Assembly: GCA_032251455.1 (NCBI GenBank)
Contig: JAVVEG010000001.1
Coordinates: 1 to 64,000 of the forward strand
From: JAVVEG01 sp032251455
GTDB lineage: Bacteria > Pseudomonadota > Gammaproteobacteria > Pseudomonadales > Pseudohongiellaceae
Length of the DNA stretch: 64,000 nt
Direction of reading: 5' to 3'
The position numbers were made by a program, and so were the translations under genes. Positions 57,367 through 64,000 of this stretch are shown piece after piece. Under the pieces are notes generated by a model. It did no database searches. It worked only from the letters and a program-made list of their open reading frames with translations, and was not told the DNA's origin. How positions within the stretch are numbered: the first letter of the stretch is position 1; each line of letters opens with the position of its first letter.

Positions 57367-60171
57367 TCAGAGCGATTTGATCCGGACCAGCTTGTCCTGC
57401 AACGCGGTCAGCGCGGCTTCGTTGCTGCGCAGGCGTTCCCGCTCAGTGGCGACAATCTCTGCCGGGGCATTATTGACGAAACGGCTGTTGTTCAGCTTGT
57501 CCTGAATACCCTGCAGGGTTTTTTCCAGCTTGCCGATCTCCTTCTGCAGGCGTGCAGTTTCCGCCTCCCGGTCGATCAGGTCTGCCAAGGGTACCAGGAT
57601 CTCCATGTCGCCATAGAGCTGGGTGGCACTGACCGGAACCTCTTCTGCCGCTGCCAGCCAGCTGATATCGGAAAGCTTGGCCAGTTTCATCAGATAAGGC
57701 CGGTTTTCCTCCAGTCTGCGCTGATCTTCATTGCAGCCACCACGCAGCAGTACTTGGAATGTGCGTCCTGGCGCGATATCCATTTCGCCACGGATATTGC
57801 GGATGCCGATTATGACGCCTTTCAGCCAGGCGATATCGGTTTCGGCGACGCTGTCGTGCAAGTCGGTATTTGCCTGGGGATAGGCTTGCAGCATGATGCT
57901 TGGACCTGTCATGCCCAGCAGTGGGCTCAGCCGTTGCCAGATTTCCTCCGTGATATAGGGCATCAGCGGATGTACCATGCGCAGGCTGGTTTCGAGCACC
58001 ACCAGCAGGGTCAATCGGCTGGCCTGGGCTTTCTCTGGTTGCGATTCGGCATCCCACAGCAGCGGTTTGGACAGTTCGACATACCAGTCGCAATATTCAT
58101 TCCAGATGAAGTCGTAGATTTCCTGTGACAGCAGGTCGAAACGGTAACTGCCAAACTGCTCGTGCACCTGGCTGATGGTTTGCTGCAGACGTGACAGAAT
58201 CCAGCGGTCGGCAAGGCCCAGGTGCGGATTCTGTGCCAGGCCGTGGACAGCGTCGCCGTCAAAGCGGATACCCTTTTCTTCGGTATTCATCAGAACATAG
58301 CGCGAGGCATTCCAGATTTTATTGCAGAAATTGCGGAATCCTTCCATGCGGCCAATATCGAACTTGATATCACGGCCAGTGGATGCCAGGGAATAAAAGG
58401 TGTAGCGCAGCGCATCGGTGCCATAGCCGGTAATGCCTTGCGGAAAGGATTCACGGGTGAATTTCTCGATCTTCTTTTCCAGCTGTGGCTGCATCAGACC
58501 TTCGGTGCGCTTGCGCACCAGCTCCTCCAGGCTGATGCCATCGATCAGATCGATGGGGTCAAGAATATTCCCTTTGGATTTGGACATTTTCTGCCCATTC
58601 TCATCGCGTACGAGGCCGGTGATGTAGACCTGTTTGAACGGAATCTCACCAGTGAACTTGAGTGTCATCATGATCATTCTGGCGACCCAGAAAAAGATGA
58701 TGTCGAAACCGGTCACCAGCACATTGGTGGGGTGGAAGGTTTTCAGCGTGTCCAGGTCATCGGGCCAGCCCAGCGTAGAGAATGTCCACAGCGCCGAGGA
58801 GAACCAGGTATCCAGTACATCTTCATCCTGGGTCAAGGTCAGGTCTGCCGGCAGCGCATATTTTTCCCGCACGTGCGCCTCGTCATGACCTGCGTAGATG
58901 TTGCCTGCGTCATCATACCAGGCCGGAATGCGATGCCCCCACCACAGTTGTCGACTGATACACCAGTCCTGGATGTCGTTCATCCAGGCGAAATAGGTGT
59001 TCTCCCAGTTCTTGGGCACAAATTCAATATCGCCATTGGCCACGGCCTGGATAGCCGGTTCGGCCAGTGATTTGACTGCGACGTACCATTGATTGGTGAG
59101 GTAGGGTTCGATGACAACCCCGGTACGGTCTCCACGCGGCACCTTCAGCTTGTGATCTTCCACCTTGATCAGCAAGCCGGCGGCATCCATATCGGCAACA
59201 AGCTGTGCCCGGGCCGCAAAACGATCGAGGCCCCGGTAAGCTGCAGGGGCGTTGTCATTGATGGCGGCATCGATGGTGAAGATGTTGATCATTTCCAGAT
59301 CATGACGTTTGCCGACTTCATAATCATTGAAGTCATGGGCGGGCGTTATTTTTACACAACCGGTACCAAATTCCGGATCCACATACTCATCAGCAATAAT
59401 CTGGATACGACGATTGCAAAGGGGCAGGTCTACCCATTTCTCGATCAGGCTCTTGAAACGTTCATCGTGCGGGTTGACGGCCACCGCGGTGTCACCCAGC
59501 AGTGTTTCCGGGCGGGTGGTGGCAATGCTGATGAAATTATCGCCATTGGCTGTGGTGGCTCCATCGGCAAGGGGGTAGCGGAAGTGCCAGAAAAAGCCGT
59601 CTTCCTCGGTAGAGATGACTTCCAGGTCGGAGACCGCTGTATGCAGCTTGGGGTCCCAGTTGACCAGGCGGTTGCCGCGGTAGATCAGGCCTTCGTCATA
59701 GAGCTGGATGAATACTTTTTCCACAGTCGCCGACAGGCCGGCGTCCATGGTGAAGCGCTCGCGTGACCAGTCTATTGAGGACCCCAGGCGGCGTATCTGC
59801 TGGGTGATGATGTCACCTGATTCCTGTTTCCATTCCCAGACTTTTTCCACAAATTTTTCGCGGCCCAGGTTTTTGCGATTCGTGCCGGCCTTTTCCAGCT
59901 GGCGTTCGACCACCATTTGTGTGGCGATACCGGCATGGTCTGTACCAACCTGCCACAGGGTGTTTTTGCCGAGCATGCGCTGATAGCGGATAAGCGCATC
60001 CATGATGGCATGCTGAAAACCATGGCCCATGTGCAGGCGGCCGGTGACATTGGGCGGGGGGATGACGATGGAGTAGGCTTCGCCTTTGCCACTTGGTGCA
60101 AAATAGTTGTTGTTTTCCCAGCTTGTATACCAGTGTGATTCGATTTGCCGGGGCTGGTAGGTCTTGTCCAT
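57367..60171 (-). CDS. valS: Valyl-tRNA synthetase
   Basis: A class I aminoacyl-tRNA synthetase of 934 residues. The HIGH signature is PPNVTGRLHMGHG, and the KMSKS motif is GQKMSKSKGN. The editing domain and the C-terminal coiled-coil arm (with LIDREAETARLQKEIGKLEK) are present. Start ATG 60171 gives the usual N-terminus. It converges on the DUF5916 gene, 15 bases away. On the minus strand a TATACT lies 47-52 bases upstream (60218-60223) and could be a -10 box, but no good -35 box accompanies it. Confidence 0.97.
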   Translation of the reverse strand: MDKTYQPRQIESHWYTSWENNNYFAPSGKGEAYSIVIPPPNVTGRLHMGHGFQHAIMDALIRYQRMLGKNTLWQVGTDHAGIATQMVVERQLEKAGTNRKNLGREKFVEKVWEWKQESGDIITQQIRRLGSSIDWSRERFTMDAGLSATVEKVFIQLYDEGLIYRGNRLVNWDPKLHTAVSDLEVISTEEDGFFWHFRYPLADGATTANGDNFISIATTRPETLLGDTAVAVNPHDERFKSLIEKWVDLPLCNRRIQIIADEYVDPEFGTGCVKITPAHDFNDYEVGKRHDLEMINIFTIDAAINDNAPAAYRGLDRFAARAQLVADMDAAGLLIKVEDHKLKVPRGDRTGVVIEPYLTNQWYVAVKSLAEPAIQAVANGDIEFVPKNWENTYFAWMNDIQDWCISRQLWWGHRIPAWYDDAGNIYAGHDEAHVREKYALPADLTLTQDEDVLDTWFSSALWTFSTLGWPDDLDTLKTFHPTNVLVTGFDIIFFWVARMIMMTLKFTGEIPFKQVYITGLVRDENGQKMSKSKGNILDPIDLIDGISLEELVRKRTEGLMQPQLEKKIEKFTRESFPQGITGYGTDALRYTFYSLASTGRDIKFDIGRMEGFRNFCNKIWNASRYVLMNTEEKGIRFDGDAVHGLAQNPHLGLADRWILSRLQQTISQVHEQFGSYRFDLLSQEIYDFIWNEYCDWYVELSKPLLWDAESQPEKAQASRLTLLVVLETSLRMVHPLMPYITEEIWQRLSPLLGMTGPSIMLQAYPQANTDLHDSVAETDIAWLKGVIIGIRNIRGEMDIAPGRTFQVLLRGGCNEDQRRLEENRPYLMKLAKLSDISWLAAAEEVPVSATQLYGDMEILVPLADLIDREAETARLQKEIGKLEKTLQGIQDKLNNSRFVNNAPAEIVATERERLRSNEAALTALQDKLVRIKSL

Positions 60172-60281
60172 GTAATATGCTGCTTGGCTGTGTGGGTGGG
60201 CTTGGGGTTGGCGGGCAAGTATACCCTAGTTTGTTGACCTTTTCGTAGTGTTGGAACACTTCGTAGTGCCGAGGTGCGCTA

Positions 60282-60345
60282 CTGTGTAAATAGTTCCGAA
60301 CGCACCGCCAAGGCGGCGCTTTAAGGTTCGGAACCATTTACACAG
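60282..60345. repeat. 64-bp near-perfect palindrome
   Basis: Arms of 20 bases pair with one mismatch around a 24-base centre that forms a further GC-rich stem. A rightward or leftward transcript would fold into a long hairpin. It may be a bidirectional terminator, a REP-type element or the ends of a miniature transposon; no T-run follows, so the terminator reading is weak. Confidence 0.8.
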
Positions 60346-60552
60346 CATCACGCCTCTGGGGCTGGACGGGGTTCGAACAACACACGGTTTTTGCCCGGTG
60401 CCTGGTGGTAAGAGCAGTGCTGGGCTGGAACCTGCCCCTGCTGCAGAGGGGGGATGTGGTGGGAACTTTCCGGGACCCTGAGCCGCCAGGGATGGCGGCG
60501 ACGGAGCGACCCACGGAAGGGTTCAAGCGCGTCCCGGAAAATTCCCACGACA

Positions 60553-60660
60553 GCGCCCCTCGGGCTACGGAGTGCTGTTCAGGAAACCCCACGTCAGCGC
60601 CCCTCGGGCTACGGAGTGCTGTTCAGGAAACCCCACGTCAGCGCCACTCGGACTACGGAG
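60553..60660. repeat. 44-bp tandem repeat, about 2.5 copies
   Basis: Two identical 44-base units (60553-60596 and 60597-60640) beginning GCGCCCCTCGGGCTACGGAG, followed by the first 20 bases of a third with two changes. It sits at the end of the leuA-like gene. No function is evident; copy number may vary between strains. Confidence 0.85.
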
Positions 60661-60684
60661 AGCCGCCCTTGGGTAGCGCCACCA

Positions 60685-62223
60685 CTATAGCTGCGAATGC
60701 ATCCGGATATTGATCATCCGCAATGTCGCCTTCACCGCCGCCAGCACCTGGTTGGAATCCACGCCGCGGGTCTTCAGCTCACGCTGCGGCAGGCTCCAGG
60801 TCACGATACACTCGGTCAATGCATTGGTATTGCCACCACGCGGGATATGCACCTCAAAGTCCACCAGCTCCGGCATCTCGAAGTTACGCTTGCGCAGTAT
60901 CTTGCTGATGGCATTGATGAAAGCCGCAAAGCCCCCGTTGCCGGAACCGGAGGCACTGTATTGCTTGCCTTCGATTTCAACACGGATGCTGGCCGTGCTC
61001 TCCACATCCAGGCCGCTGCTGATATAGCAGTTCAACAATTGGATGTATCGGTATTCCCTGCTTTCCAGTACATCGGCAATGATGAAGGGCAAATCATCGG
61101 TAGTGACCAGCTCTTTGGAATCCCCCAGCTTGACGATTTCAGCCAGCACCTTGGCCTGGTCCTCTGCCGACAGTTCCAGGCCGAGTTCTTCCAGATTGTT
61201 GGCCAGTGAGGCTTTGCCGCTCATCTTGCCCAGGGCATAGGTGCGGCGGCGGGCAAAACGCTCGGGGCGCAGGGCTGTGATGTAAAGCCCACCCTTGGAG
61301 TCACCATCGGCATGAATGCCCGCAGTCTGGGTAAACACATCGGCACCGACAATGGGCGTATTGGCCGCCACCCATTTGCCGGAAAAATTCTCCACCATGC
61401 GGCTCAACTGGGCAATGCTAGTCTCATCGATGGACAGACTGACACCCATTTTATCCTTCAGCACCACAGCCACCTCCGCCAGGGAAGCATTGCCTGCTCG
61501 TTCTCCCAGACAGTTGATTGTGCAATGAATGGTGGTGATGCCGGCCTTGACTGCTGACATCACATTGGCAGTCGCCAAGCCATAATCATTATGGGGGTGA
61601 AAATCAAATTGCAGAGCAGGGAAGCGGGTAATCATGTTGCTCAGGGCGGCAAACACCTCATCGGGAGTCATGACTCCAAGCGTGTCGGGCAGCATGAAGC
61701 TGATGATGCCGCTGTCAGCGATACCTGTGAGCAGACCATAAACGTATTCAGGGCTGTGCTGGTAACCGTTCGACCAGTCTTCCAGGTAGATATTGACCCG
61801 CAGGCCCTGTTCATGGGCATAGGCCACGGTCTTTTTGATATCCCTGATATGCTGGGCCAGCGTTTTGCCCAGCTGTTCGCGGCAATGTTTTTCGCTGCCC
61901 TTGGCCAGCAGGTTGATGACCTTGCCGCCAGCCTCGACCACCCAGTTGACACTGAGGCGATGATCGACGAAACCGAGAACCTCAACACGCTCCAGCAAGC
62001 CTTCCTGGGCAGCCCAGTTGTTGATTTCCTGCACGGCCAGTTTTTCCCCCTCCGACACCCTGGCGGAAGCGACCTCGATTCGGTCCACTCTCAGCGACTG
62101 CAACAGCGCCTTGGCTATGCTGACCTTTTCCTTGGCGGTGAAGGAAACACTCTGGGTCTGTTCCCCGTCGCGCAGCGTGGTATCCAGCAGCTTGATATGT
62201 CGTGTCTTTGTCTTTGCGCTCAT
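60685..62223 (-). CDS. 2-Isopropylmalate / citramalate synthase family enzyme (LeuA-like)
   Basis: A 512-residue Claisen condensing enzyme of the LeuA/CimA group, making alpha-isopropylmalate (leucine pathway) or a related product such as citramalate. The N-terminal LLDTTLRDGEQT motif gives the metal-binding Asp and Arg. FHPHNDYGLATANVM carries the HxH pair, and the linker and C-terminal regulatory LeuA dimer domain follow. It stands alone, with no leuB, leuC or leuD adjacent. Which acceptor keto acid it uses is not determined, so no gene symbol is given. The start ATG 62223 has no strong ribosome-binding site visible. Confidence 0.88.
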   Translation of the reverse strand: MSAKTKTRHIKLLDTTLRDGEQTQSVSFTAKEKVSIAKALLQSLRVDRIEVASARVSEGEKLAVQEINNWAAQEGLLERVEVLGFVDHRLSVNWVVEAGGKVINLLAKGSEKHCREQLGKTLAQHIRDIKKTVAYAHEQGLRVNIYLEDWSNGYQHSPEYVYGLLTGIADSGIISFMLPDTLGVMTPDEVFAALSNMITRFPALQFDFHPHNDYGLATANVMSAVKAGITTIHCTINCLGERAGNASLAEVAVVLKDKMGVSLSIDETSIAQLSRMVENFSGKWVAANTPIVGADVFTQTAGIHADGDSKGGLYITALRPERFARRRTYALGKMSGKASLANNLEELGLELSAEDQAKVLAEIVKLGDSKELVTTDDLPFIIADVLESREYRYIQLLNCYISSGLDVESTASIRVEIEGKQYSASGSGNGGFAAFINAISKILRKRNFEMPELVDFEVHIPRGGNTNALTECIVTWSLPQRELKTRGVDSNQVLAAVKATLRMINIRMHSQL

Positions 62224-62318
62224 TTATGATCCTGCATCCGGGCCCCGCCAGTGGGGAGCCGATTCTAACAAATAACGGTTTATTAAAGAACCGGCCTTTG
62301 CGGCCGATGCAGCAGGCT

Positions 62319-62900
62319 ATGAAAATGAAACTTTTTAGCGTCCTCGCCGGCTTGTTGGTGGTTTTGCCGGTTTTCTCACAAACCGATTCTGACATCATTG
62401 CAGATCTCCCACCGGACCGCATGTGGTTGCCACGCGACAGTGAATACCTGAGACCTTATTTGAATGCGGCAGTACTGCGTGCGCTGGCAAACGACGACTG
62501 CAAGCAAATGTTGTACGCAAGGGTAAATGAGTTCCGCAGCCAGGACAGTGATCCGGTTTTTACCATCCTGTGCCTGAAGGATCGCCGCACAACCTTCAAT
62601 CTAGTATTCCCCATAGCCGAGCTGGACCCTTCCTATCTGGCGCCCTCCCGCACAGAAATGGAGGCGGCAGGGCAAAATGAAGACGCGGCAGAGCCACTCT
62701 CGCCCATGCTGCAAGAATTGCGTGAGCTGTTATTGCTGGACCCTGGGCAGGTGATTTCCGCGCCAGTACCCGTGCCTCCTGCTTCTTCCTCAGAACCCGC
62801 CAGACCCAGTCGGGACCCACAGTCTCTGGATCTGGATCTGGAGGAAATGTTGCAGGCTTCACCCCCGCGGCCCGCAGTCACCCCCGCCGAGATATTCTGA
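62319..62900 (+). CDS. Small secreted hypothetical protein with acidic, proline-rich tail
   Basis: A 193-residue protein with a signal peptide (LFSVLAGLLVVLPVFSQ). The mature part contains two cysteines (DDCKQML and TILCLKDRR) in a compact ~90-residue region, then a long Ser/Pro/Glu/Asp-rich segment that looks disordered. I do not recognise the family. The start could be ATG 62307, 62319 or 62325. It is divergent from the LeuA-like gene with a short 95-base spacer. Confidence 0.65.
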   Translation: MKMKLFSVLAGLLVVLPVFSQTDSDIIADLPPDRMWLPRDSEYLRPYLNAAVLRALANDDCKQMLYARVNEFRSQDSDPVFTILCLKDRRTTFNLVFPIAELDPSYLAPSRTEMEAAGQNEDAAEPLSPMLQELRELLLLDPGQVISAPVPVPPASSSEPARPSRDPQSLDLDLEEMLQASPPRPAVTPAEIF

Positions 62901-62958
62901 TTTCCCGCCTGTCATGGACAGGCCAGCTTTAGGCAACGGCACACAGATAGCGGCACAA

Positions 62959-62987
62959 TAGGCAGACAAAGCCCGAGGGTATATACT
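62959..62987 (+). promoter_or_regulatory. Sigma-70-like promoter of pntA
   Basis: TAGGCA (62959-62964; four of six -35 bases), a 17-base spacer and TATACT (62982-62987; five of six -10 bases). Transcription would begin near 62994, leaving a leader of about 28 bases with GGAGG at 63009-63013 before the ATG at 63022. Confidence 0.55.
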
Positions 62988-63021
62988 GCCCCGGTATTTC
63001 AGCCCGAGGGAGGTTCAGTGC

Positions 63022-64000
63022 ATGGCGATACAGATCAGTGTGCCCAAGGAAATCAAGGGTGGGGAACAGCGGGTGGCGCTGGTTCCGGATATGGCAAAAA
63101 AACTTCTGCAGCAGGGTGTGACGGTAGTCATCGAAACTGGGGCCGGGGAGTTGGCAGGTTTTGCCGACACTGATTATGAAGGCGCAGTCATCGCTCAGGA
63201 TGAAGCAGCGCTTTATGCGCAGGCCAATATTGTGCTGACGGTGAATCCACTGAGCAAGGAGCAGATGGATAAACTTCCGGACGGCTGCATCCTGATCGGG
63301 TATATGAATCCCTATACCGACACCGGACGCTTCCAGCAACTCGATGCCCGATCCATCACGGCCTTTGCCATGGAAAAAATTCCCCGCATTTCCAGAGCCC
63401 AGGCCATGGATGCGTTGTCTTCGCAGGCCTCGATAGCCGGCTACAAGGCCGTGTTGCTGGCCAGCACCTTGTCCGGAAAATTTTTCCCGATGCTGACCAC
63501 CGCCGCCGGTACCGTACGTCCCTCCAGAGTGCTGATCATCGGCGCCGGTGTTGCTGGCCTGCAGGCCATTGCCACCGCGCGTCGGCTGGGGGCTATCGTG
63601 GAAGCCTACGATGTCCGCCCGGCAGTCAAGGAACAGGTGGAGTCACTTGGCGCCAAATTCGTCGATATTGATATCAAGGCCGAAGGCAGCGGTGGCTATG
63701 CTCGTGAGTTGACCGAGGACGAGAAAGCCCAGCAACAGGCCATTCTTGCCCGCCATGTGGCCACGGCAGATGTGCTCATCACCACGGCAGCGATTCCCGG
63801 CAGACCTTCGCCGAAGATCATCAGCAAGGCCATGGTGGAAGGCATGAAAGGGGGGGCAGTGATAGTGGACCTGGCGGCAGAGGGCGGAGGCAACTGCGAA
63901 TTGACGGTGCCAGGTGAAACCATCGTGCACCAGCGAGTGAAAGTGGCCGGACCATTGAATGTGCCGGCCACGGTCGCCAATCATGCCAGCGAACTGTATG
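63022..64000 (+). CDS. pntA: NAD(P) transhydrogenase alpha subunit PntA (3' end outside window)
   Basis: The first 326 residues of the alpha subunit of the proton-translocating transhydrogenase, which moves hydride between NADH and NADP+. The N-terminal catalytic domain is recognisable from ISVPKEIKGGEQRVALVP, the NAD-binding Rossmann motif VLIIGAGVAGLQAIATARRL, DVRPAVKEQVESLGAKF and the mobile loop region ITTAAIPGRPSPKII. ATG 63022 follows GGAGG by eight bases. The gene leaves the window before the C-terminal portion, so it is not possible to say whether it is the one-piece alpha subunit or the split PntAA form. Confidence 0.95.
   Translation, partial: MAIQISVPKEIKGGEQRVALVPDMAKKLLQQGVTVVIETGAGELAGFADTDYEGAVIAQDEAALYAQANIVLTVNPLSKEQMDKLPDGCILIGYMNPYTDTGRFQQLDARSITAFAMEKIPRISRAQAMDALSSQASIAGYKAVLLASTLSGKFFPMLTTAAGTVRPSRVLIIGAGVAGLQAIATARRLGAIVEAYDVRPAVKEQVESLGAKFVDIDIKAEGSGGYARELTEDEKAQQQAILARHVATADVLITTAAIPGRPSPKIISKAMVEGMKGGAVIVDLAAEGGGNCELTVPGETIVHQRVKVAGPLNVPATVANHASELY

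Larger units (their letters stand above)
60172..60684. repeat. Repeat-rich spacer between valS and the leuA-like gene
   Basis: A 513-base noncoding stretch. (1) Large inverted repeat 60282-60345: 20-bp arms CTGTGTAAATAGTTCCGAAC and GTTCGGAACCATTTACACAG (one mismatch) around a GC-rich inner stem (CCGCC at 60305, GGCGG at 60312). (2) Second palindromic block 60458-60549: 19-bp arms with two mismatches and an inner perfect stem GCCGCCA / TGGCGGC (60482-60499). (3) A 44-bp tandem repeat at 60553-60596 and 60597-60640, with a partial third copy from 60641. (4) TTCGTAGTG twice near 60242 and 60260. The apparent open frames here have no coding character. It resembles repetitive extragenic or mobile palindromic elements. 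Confidence 0.75.

Noticed and set aside
60338..60713. Short open frames across the valS-leuA spacer
   Set aside because: They fall over palindromes and tandem repeats and carry repeat-derived residues; none has a ribosome site or family match.

Overview
The window looks like part of the chromosome of a free-living, probably marine, Gammaproteobacterium. It carries the PLP-type aspartate decarboxylase PanP, a RegB/RegA (PrrBA, RoxSR) redox pair, gammaproteobacterial SecF, MltD-like and SltB-like transglycosylases, and a ribF-fkpB-ispH block. The genus cannot be fixed from the sequence. Two runs of exactly 100 N (4891-4990 and 13211-13310) are assembly gaps. The first hides the converging ends of two transglycosylase genes. 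The second falls inside a GQQ-encoding repeat and breaks the frame of one large gene. No tRNA, rRNA, CRISPR array, insertion sequence, integrase or prophage gene was seen, so most of the window is ordinary chromosomal backbone with some uncharacterised accessory genes.

Layout. 1-9531: secF end, panP, mltD-like and sltB-like wall enzymes, an acyl-CoA synthetase, a NUDIX hydrolase and an Old Yellow Enzyme. 9856-24598: one tightly packed eight-gene operon encoding a DUF4175 protein with a Gly-Gln repeat tail, a VWA/GATase-like membrane protein, a Cys-less caspase/C13-like protein, a TPR-HExxH protein, a DUF4159 protein, a MoxR AAA+ ATPase, a DUF58 protein and a BatA-type VWA protein. 24854-29167: an RND pump with its adaptor. 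29507-34179: an SDR, RegA/RegB, and a divergent methyltransferase-GNAT fusion. 34188-37195: an M1 metallopeptidase and a DUF6702-like secreted protein. 37358-41003: a small protein, a second acyl-CoA ligase, a hotdog thioesterase and an MFS transporter. 41050-44091: a strong terminator, an alpha/beta hydrolase, a quinone-oxidoreductase-like enzyme and small membrane proteins. 44169-46708: ribF, fkpB, ispH. 46743-52505: three tandem paralogues of an unnamed secreted family, a PHB-depolymerase-like esterase and a lipoprotein amidase. 52705-57351: a diguanylate cyclase, a CDF metal transporter and a DUF5916 outer-membrane protein. 57367-64000: valS, a repeat-rich spacer, a LeuA-like synthase, a small secreted protein and the start of pntA.

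The most interesting unit is the 14.7-kb MoxR/VWA operon. A cytoplasmic AAA+ ATPase (MoxR) is encoded with three proteins that keep a DxSxS metal-site motif and with large periplasm-facing membrane and secreted partners. This suggests an envelope-spanning machine for assembling or checking metal-bound or folded clients. Its components are known as families (MoxR, DUF58, DUF4159, DUF4175/TIGR02302), but to my knowledge the system has no settled function. A catalytically dead caspase-like member and a GQQ low-complexity tail are the features most worth following. Secondary leads are the methyltransferase-GNAT fusion with an apparently leaderless promoter, the three-paralogue secreted cluster, the loss of ileS and lspA from the ribF-ispH block, and the palindromes and 44-bp tandem repeat between valS and the leuA-like gene.
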